This document shows, in pieces, positions 59,351-64,000 of a DNA stretch of 64,000 nucleotides; position 1 is the stretch's first letter; every line of letters starts with the position of its first letter. The notes under the pieces were generated by a model that was given only the letters and a program-made list of their open reading frames with translations, had not been told where the DNA came from and did not search any database. Position numbers and translations under genes: made by a program. The stretch covers positions 7,318-71,317 of the forward strand of contig DBRR01000006.1 of the NCBI GenBank assembly GCA_002306055.1, written 5' to 3'. The DNA is from Anaerolineaceae bacterium UBA1363. Its GTDB lineage: Bacteria > Chloroflexota > Anaerolineae > Anaerolineales > Anaerolineaceae.

Positions 59351-60361
59351 ATGCTCGCGAGAACCGTCATCATTCCAGCCAAAGGACGAGCGGAAGTTGT
59401 GGAGGAAGAGCTCGATACCAGCCATTTACAGCCCAACGAAGCCATCATCCAGGCGGAAGCCAGTATGATCAGCGCCGGCACAGAGCTCTCGCGCGTGTTC
59501 GAGATCAAGAAAGGCTTTAGCTACCCGGTGCGTCCGGGCTATTCGGCGGTGGGAAAAGTGCTGGCGAAGGGTGATGGGCTGACCGACCTGCAGGTTGGGG
59601 ACCGGGTGTTCTACACCGGACCGCACGCATCGATCTGCCGTTTCTCCCGCGGGAACCGTACTCAGGGTCCAATGATCTTCAAGCTCCCCGAGGGTATTGG
59701 CCCACAGGAAGGCTCGTTGATCACGCTGGCATTGGTGGCAATTAGCGGCGTGAACTCCGTGGAAGTGCGTTTGGGGGATCGGATTGGCGTGTTTGGCATG
59801 GGGATGATCGGACTGTTGGCAGCACTGATGCTTAAGAAGCTCGGGGCAGAGGTGGTGGCAATTGACCCGGTGGTGGAGCGCTGTGCCCAGGCGCAGCAGA
59901 TGGGCATTACACAGATCGTAGATTGCCCGGCGGAAAAGCAGCTGGCGCAGATCCAGGCGCGCTTTGGCGGGCTGGACGCGGCTGTAGACGTGACAGGCGC
60001 GGCAAGGGCTATTGAAACTGCGGTTCTTGCCTGCAAGAAATACGGGCAGGTGACGCTGCTGGGCACCCCTCGCGCAGCATGCACACTGGATGTGACCCCC
60101 ATGCTAAATGCCATTCACATGCGCATGCTGCGCGTGATCGGGGCATTCAACAGCCTTGAACCGGTGTTTGAGAGCGAAGGCATGCGCATGAACGTGGCGC
60201 GCGACTTTGAGACCGTTTGCGGCATGATCTTGAGCCGTGAACTGCCGGTTTCGCGGCTGATCAGCCATGTGATCGCGCCTAAGGAGGCGGAAAGAGCCTA
60301 CCACGGCTTGATGTTCGAACCGGATCTGTACCACTGCGTGGTGATTGACTGGAGTAAGTAG
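59351..60361 (+). CDS. Zn-type MDR dehydrogenase
   Basis: 336 residues, medium-chain dehydrogenase/reductase fold: SMISAGTELSRVFEIKKG, RPGYSAVGKVLAKGDG, cofactor loop RIGVFGMGMIGLLAALMLKK, AAVDVTGAARAIETAV. The catalytic-zinc cysteine and the structural-zinc four-cysteine lobe of alcohol dehydrogenases are not evident, so it may be zinc-independent. The ATG is 2 nt after the murQ stop. A sugar or polyol dehydrogenase role in the operon is likely. Confidence 0.82.
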   Translation: MLARTVIIPAKGRAEVVEEELDTSHLQPNEAIIQAEASMISAGTELSRVFEIKKGFSYPVRPGYSAVGKVLAKGDGLTDLQVGDRVFYTGPHASICRFSRGNRTQGPMIFKLPEGIGPQEGSLITLALVAISGVNSVEVRLGDRIGVFGMGMIGLLAALMLKKLGAEVVAIDPVVERCAQAQQMGITQIVDCPAEKQLAQIQARFGGLDAAVDVTGAARAIETAVLACKKYGQVTLLGTPRAACTLDVTPMLNAIHMRMLRVIGAFNSLEPVFESEGMRMNVARDFETVCGMILSRELPVSRLISHVIAPKEAERAYHGLMFEPDLYHCVVIDWSK

Positions 60362-60414
60362 TTCGTTTATTGCCTGGTTACGCTAGGTCATGCCCGACTT
60401 TGTAGCATATCCAT

Positions 60415-60420
60415 TACAAT
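60415..60420 (+). promoter_or_regulatory. Leaderless-type -10 box for hutI
   Basis: TACAAT ending exactly 6 nt before the ATG at 60427; no purine-rich ribosome binding site can fit. Confidence 0.5.
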
Positions 60421-60426
60421 AAGGGC

Positions 60427-61686
60427 ATGAAAATTTTCCATAACATCTCACAATTGATAACCTTGGCAGGGGGTCCTCAGAGGGGACTGCAGCTTGGGAG
60501 ACTCGGTATGATCGAGCAGGGTGCTGTTGTCTGTGAAGGTGAAATCATCCTCGCTGTTGGGGGAGAAGCCGAGATTCTGGAGCGCTATCCCGACGCTGAA
60601 CGCGTTGACCTTCACAGTCGGGCTGTCGTGCCAGGGTTTGTGGACCCACATACCCACTTGATTTGGGCAGGCGACCGCGCGGGCGAGTTCGAAATGCGCC
60701 TGCAGGGCAAGAGCTACATGGAGATCATGGCAGCTGGAGGGGGGATTCTGGCGACGCTGACAGCTACCAGGAATGCCAGCCTTGAGCAACTGGTGGAAGA
60801 AGCCCGCAGCCGGGCAGATACCGCCTTTTCCTATGGAACGACCACGATCGAAGCCAAAACAGGCTATGGATTGGACATCGAAACTGAACTGCGCCAGTTG
60901 GAAGCCATCCTGGAGCTGGATCGCACCGCACCGATCGACATCGTACCCACCTACATGGGCGCGCACGCCATCCCACCGGAATACAAGGGCAATACCGAGG
61001 GCTTCACCCGCTTTTTGTGTGAAGAGGCATTACCCGCGACCAAACAATGGTGGCTCGAGCATGCCAGTGGGCGACCGTTGCCTTTTGTGGACGTCTTTTG
61101 CGAGGCGGGTGTGTTTGAAATTGAAGAAACCCGTGAAATCCTGAGCGCAGCAAAGGGTCTCGGTTTCCCGCTCAAACTGCACGCTGACGAATTTGAGAAT
61201 TTGGGCGGCGCCAGCCTGGCAGCAGAACTTGGCGCTGTCTCAGCGGATCATTTGGTGAAGACTTCGCTGGAGGACGTGCACCGCTTGGCGGCGAGCGAGA
61301 CCGTGGCAGTGTCGCTCCCGGGCACGCCGTTTGGCCTGGCACAGCAGGAATACACTCCCGCAAAAGAAATCCTGGCAGCCGATGGCTACCTTGCCCTGGC
61401 AACTGACCTGAATCCGGGCACCACCTGGAACGAATCCATGCAGTTCATTCAGGCGCTGGCTTGCCGCTACCTGAAGCTCACGCCTGCCCAGGCACTGGCT
61501 GCCTCCACCATCAATGCTGCCAAGGCTGTTGCCCTGGAGCGCAAAGTTGGTTCGATTGAACCGGGAAAACAGGCGGACTTTTTGGTACTGACCACGCCGG
61601 ATTACCGCAACCTCAGCTACCGCTATGGAACCAATCAGGTGGCAATGGTCGTCAAAAAGGGCGATCTTTACCCAAATTCAGCTTAG
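60427..61686 (+). CDS. hutI: Imidazolonepropionase
   Basis: 419 residues. Hydrolyses 4-imidazolone-5-propanoate in histidine degradation. Motifs: VPGFVDPHTHLIWAGDRAGE, FEMRLQGKSYMEIMAAGGGI, TIEAKTGYGLDIETEL, YMGAHAIPPEYKG, KLHADEFENLGGASLAAELG, ALATDLNPGT. No other hut genes (hutH, hutU, hutG) are in the window. Predicted leaderless start. Followed closely by a small membrane protein gene. Confidence 0.95.
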   Translation: MKIFHNISQLITLAGGPQRGLQLGRLGMIEQGAVVCEGEIILAVGGEAEILERYPDAERVDLHSRAVVPGFVDPHTHLIWAGDRAGEFEMRLQGKSYMEIMAAGGGILATLTATRNASLEQLVEEARSRADTAFSYGTTTIEAKTGYGLDIETELRQLEAILELDRTAPIDIVPTYMGAHAIPPEYKGNTEGFTRFLCEEALPATKQWWLEHASGRPLPFVDVFCEAGVFEIEETREILSAAKGLGFPLKLHADEFENLGGASLAAELGAVSADHLVKTSLEDVHRLAASETVAVSLPGTPFGLAQQEYTPAKEILAADGYLALATDLNPGTTWNESMQFIQALACRYLKLTPAQALAASTINAAKAVALERKVGSIEPGKQADFLVLTTPDYRNLSYRYGTNQVAMVVKKGDLYPNSA

Positions 61687-61692
61687 GTGAAT

Positions 61693-61881
61693 ATGGACTT
61701 GGAACTGACGCGCCAGTTGATTAACTTAGCTATCCTCATTGCCGGGGTGCTGGCGATCATCTGGGTGCTGCGGGATATCTTTAAACTCGCATGGCGGGTG
61801 ATTCGGACGATAGTCTTAATATTGATCGTACTGGCGATCCTGGGGAACATCCTGGGCATTATCCAGCTTCCGAGGTTGTGA
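61693..61881 (+). CDS. Small two-helix membrane protein
   Basis: 62 residues: two hydrophobic segments (LINLAILIAGVLAIIWVLRD and TIVLILIVLAILGNILGII) joined by a basic loop. AGGTGA precedes the ATG, 6 nt after the hutI stop. The stop overlaps the next start (TGATG). Function unknown; the coupling to both neighbours supports a real gene. Confidence 0.65.
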   Translation: MDLELTRQLINLAILIAGVLAIIWVLRDIFKLAWRVIRTIVLILIVLAILGNILGIIQLPRL

Positions 61882-62525
61882 TGGAATTGAGCATTGAGCA
61901 AGCCCGCGCGTATTATCCTGGCGATGACCCGGTGCATGGCTTTGATCATGTCATGCGGGTCTACCGGATTGCTGAGCGGCTTGGAAAAGAAGAAGGCGCG
62001 GATCTTGAAATCCTGCATACCGCCGCGCTATTGCATGATTCGAAAGGTGCGGATCCGCGCGGCGAGGAGAACGAACGCGAGGTGCACCACCTGCTCAGCG
62101 CGGAGTTTGCAGGAACCGTGCTGACGGAGATGGGCTGGCAGCCGGAGCGCATTGCAGCCGTGCAGCACTGCATTCGCAGCCACCGCTACCGCGCGCAGGA
62201 CGAACCCCCGCAGACCATTGAGGCGATGTGCCTCTTCGACGCGGACAAGCTGGACGTCCTGGGGGCGATTGGGGCAGCGCGCACCACGGCATTCTCAGCA
62301 CAGGCTGACTTGCCGTTTTACCGCGAGCCCTCTCAGCGCTTCCTGGAGAGCGGCGAGCATGAGCCCGACGAGCTGCACAGCGCTTATCACGAATATTTGT
62401 TCAAGCTGCGGTTTGTGCACGAGAGGCTGCTTACCAAGGCTGGCAGAGCCATTGCCCAGCAGCGCGATGCGTTTCTGCGCCAGTATTTCGAGCAGCTCCA
62501 GGCGGAATGCCGCGGTGAGCGTTAG
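61881..62525 (+). CDS. HD-domain phosphohydrolase
   Basis: 214 residues, YedJ-like HD hydrolase: GFDHVMRVYRIAERLGKEEG (first His), LHTAALLHDSKGADPRGEEN (HD), HCIRSHRYR and CLFDADKLDVLGAIGAAR (last Asp). Cleaves phosphoester bonds of nucleotides or related molecules; substrate not known. ATG 61881 overlaps the stop of the small membrane gene; longer in-frame starts lie inside that gene. Confidence 0.88.
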   Translation: MELSIEQARAYYPGDDPVHGFDHVMRVYRIAERLGKEEGADLEILHTAALLHDSKGADPRGEENEREVHHLLSAEFAGTVLTEMGWQPERIAAVQHCIRSHRYRAQDEPPQTIEAMCLFDADKLDVLGAIGAARTTAFSAQADLPFYREPSQRFLESGEHEPDELHSAYHEYLFKLRFVHERLLTKAGRAIAQQRDAFLRQYFEQLQAECRGER

Positions 62526-62539
62526 TTAGAGGAGGGAAG

Positions 62540-63331
62540 ATGATCGGGGCGATTATTGGCGATGTGGTTGGGTCGGTGTATGAGTTCAACAACCACCGCA
62601 GCAAGGAATTTCCGCTTTTCCAGGCAAATTCTGATTATACGGATGACAGCGTTCTGACCTTTGCCACCGCCAAAGTACTGCTGGATGGCGGGGATTATGC
62701 CGCGACTTATCAACAATTCGCGCGGGCTTACCCCAATCGCGGTTACGGTGGGCGCTTTGGAAGGTGGATATGGCAGGAGAAGCCACAGCCATACAATAGC
62801 TTCGGCAATGGCTCGGCGATGCGCGTCTCGCCGATTGGATTTGCGTTTGCAGATGCTGAGACGACCCTTGAGGAAGCAAAACGCAGCGCGCAAGTGACCC
62901 ACAATCATCCTGAAGGCATCAAGGGTGCCCAGGCGGTAGCGCTGGCAATCTGGATGGCACGACAGGGTGAGGGCAAAGCAGCAATCCGACATGCGATTGA
63001 GAAGCAATTTGGATACGATCTAAGCCGCGATTGCGACTTCATCCGACAGGTCAATAAATTTGACGAAACTTGCCAGGGTTCGGTGCCCGAAGCGATCACA
63101 TGCTTCTTGGAATCAACCGATTTTGAGGACTGCATCCGTCTGAGCATCTCAATCGGTGGCGACAGCGACACCATCGCCTGCATTGCAGGAGGGATTGCGC
63201 AAGCCTATTATCGCGATATTCCAAATTGGATTATTACGGAAACCCGAGCGCGTTTGCCCCAAGAATTCCTCGAGATCCTGGATCGGTTTGAAGAAAAGAT
63301 AATGAGAAACTCAGTTTGCAGTGGTTTCTGA
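62540..63331 (+). CDS. ADP-ribosylglycohydrolase family protein
   Basis: 263 residues, DraG/ARH fold. Metal-site motifs: GAIIGDVVGSVYEFNN, SDYTDDSVLTFATAKVL, SFGNGSAMRVSPIGFAFADA, VTHNHPEGIKGAQAVALAIW and SIGGDSDTIACIAGGIAQAY, with all main acidic ligands present. It removes ADP-ribose from proteins or from other ADP-ribosylated substrates. Ribosome binding site GGAGG at 62531-62535. Last gene of the run; no partner ADP-ribosyltransferase is seen nearby. Confidence 0.93.
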   Translation: MIGAIIGDVVGSVYEFNNHRSKEFPLFQANSDYTDDSVLTFATAKVLLDGGDYAATYQQFARAYPNRGYGGRFGRWIWQEKPQPYNSFGNGSAMRVSPIGFAFADAETTLEEAKRSAQVTHNHPEGIKGAQAVALAIWMARQGEGKAAIRHAIEKQFGYDLSRDCDFIRQVNKFDETCQGSVPEAITCFLESTDFEDCIRLSISIGGDSDTIACIAGGIAQAYYRDIPNWIITETRARLPQEFLEILDRFEEKIMRNSVCSGF

Positions 63332-64000
63332 TCGTCTGATTGCGCCGGTATTCGGTATGATCCTGCCAGTGTCCCCGCCGAGCACAGGAACATCATCTGA
63401 TCGTGCCGGTGTCCTCACCGAGCACGTGATCTGACCTTTGGTCTCAAAAGTTCCATTATTCCGTAGGGTTACCCCCCCTAGTACCCGGTACAGGCACGGG
63501 GGCCTGCCCCTACCAGGATAACTCTGATCGTGCCGGTGTTAACGCCGAGCACGAGGCTTGACCTTTAGGTCTCCATTTCTTCATTCCTTCCGTAAGGGTA
63601 ACCCACTGTAATTACCCGATGTTTTGGTATCTTGGGCAGGCACAGCGGCTTGCCCCTAAAAATGACCCCATTTAATATATGTTTACTAAGTTGATGACTG
63701 AGGAGACCTGTCGGTCAACTGCCGTGCTCGGTGAAGACACCGGCACGATCGAATTCAACCGGCCTGCTCGGCGAGGAGACTGGAGCGGTCAAATGCCGTA
63801 GGGGTAACCCCCTGTGGTTACCCGTGGCAGACACCGGGATCCAATGTAAGGGTAACGCAGTACAAAGCCTCCCCTTGGGGGATGCGTCGTCCCTAACCAG
63901 AAAATCAATATTCCCAAACAGTAAAGATCCGTAGGGTTAACCTCCTATGGTTACCCCGTAATAAAGCCGGATTAAACCCCACACAAATCCGCCGGGCAGG
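63332..64000. repeat. Terminal region of dispersed and palindromic repeats
   Basis: No gene is supported. Two repeat types are mixed. (1) GATCGTGCCGGTG ... CCGAGCACG units at about 63343-63440 and 63520-63572, and inverted at about 63700-63790. (2) Short palindromes of the form GGGTAACC ... GGTTACCC after CCGTA, at about 63460-63500, 63590-63625, 63797-63825 and 63930-63958, often with GGGCAGGCAC...GCCCCTA nearby. The short frame at 63731-63934 is repeat-derived. Confidence 0.75.

Noticed and set aside
49702..60361. A hidden PTS IIA domain in the operon
   Set aside because: All open frames were read; none shows the mannose-family IIA N-terminal phosphohistidine region, and the 52713-53348 protein is a two-helix membrane protein without it.
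63731..63934. Small plus-strand frame in the terminal region
   Set aside because: Built entirely from repeat units; no ribosome binding site or protein-like composition.

Overview
The window reads as a chromosomal segment of an anaerobic, heterotrophic Chloroflexota bacterium, most likely class Anaerolineae. This is inferred from the gene mix: a ferredoxin-dependent 2-oxoacid oxidoreductase, Pro/Thr-rich secreted proteins and lipoproteins, the DUF3090/SCO1664-type pair, HTH-Kelch regulators, and many intergenic palindromic repeats. No rRNA is present, so the taxonomy is not proven. There is one tRNA gene, tRNA-Leu(CAA), and no CRISPR array.

Layout. 1-9685: 3' part of dnaE (5' end outside the window), DUF3090 and SCO1664-like genes, homoserine dehydrogenase, folK and two paralogous GT-C-type membrane proteins. 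9816-17503: an AT-richer surface-glycan segment with GT4, a flippase fused to a glycosyltransferase, a methyltransferase, a repeat-containing secreted protein, a lipoprotein and GT2. 17529-20243 (minus): a membrane LuxR-Kelch regulator and an M23-like protein. 20584-23289: a four-subunit 2-oxoacid:ferredoxin oxidoreductase operon (VOR type). 23336-28293: repeat-rich accessory region with a PH-like membrane protein, two orphan AT-rich genes and a methyltransferase-nuclease fusion. 28294-33843: LCP protein, lytic-transglycosylase-like protein, YtxH protein and dnaK. 33900-35435: a palindrome cluster invaded by an IS110-family element; its ends and a candidate bridge RNA can be proposed from the sequence. 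35565-46622: SbcD-like nuclease, folP and LysM lipoprotein, surE, ychF, a two-domain lipoprotein, tRNA-Leu, a candidate small RNA and mutS2. 46751-60361: an amino-sugar salvage region. 60427-63331: hutI, a small membrane protein, an HD hydrolase and an ADP-ribosylglycohydrolase. 63332-64000: palindromic repeats.

The most coherent candidate system is the twelve-gene plus-strand run at 49702-60361. It holds a mannose-family PTS (IIC, IID, IIB, no IIA), two UPF0309-type SIS proteins, a Gfo/Idh/MocA oxidoreductase, a NagA-like deacetylase, a cytoplasmic neutral-ceramidase-like amidohydrolase, a HAD phosphatase, MurQ and an MDR dehydrogenase. A second nagA, another HAD gene and cutC lie just upstream. 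Together they suggest uptake and breakdown of an N-acylated amino sugar, possibly MurNAc or GlcNAc from dead bacterial walls, without a recognisable NagB deaminase. This is inference from family membership and gene order.

Several genes (methyltransferase-nuclease, sbcD-like, surE, hutI, LysM lipoprotein) have a TATAAT or TACAAT box ending 6-7 nt before the ATG, which predicts leaderless mRNAs.
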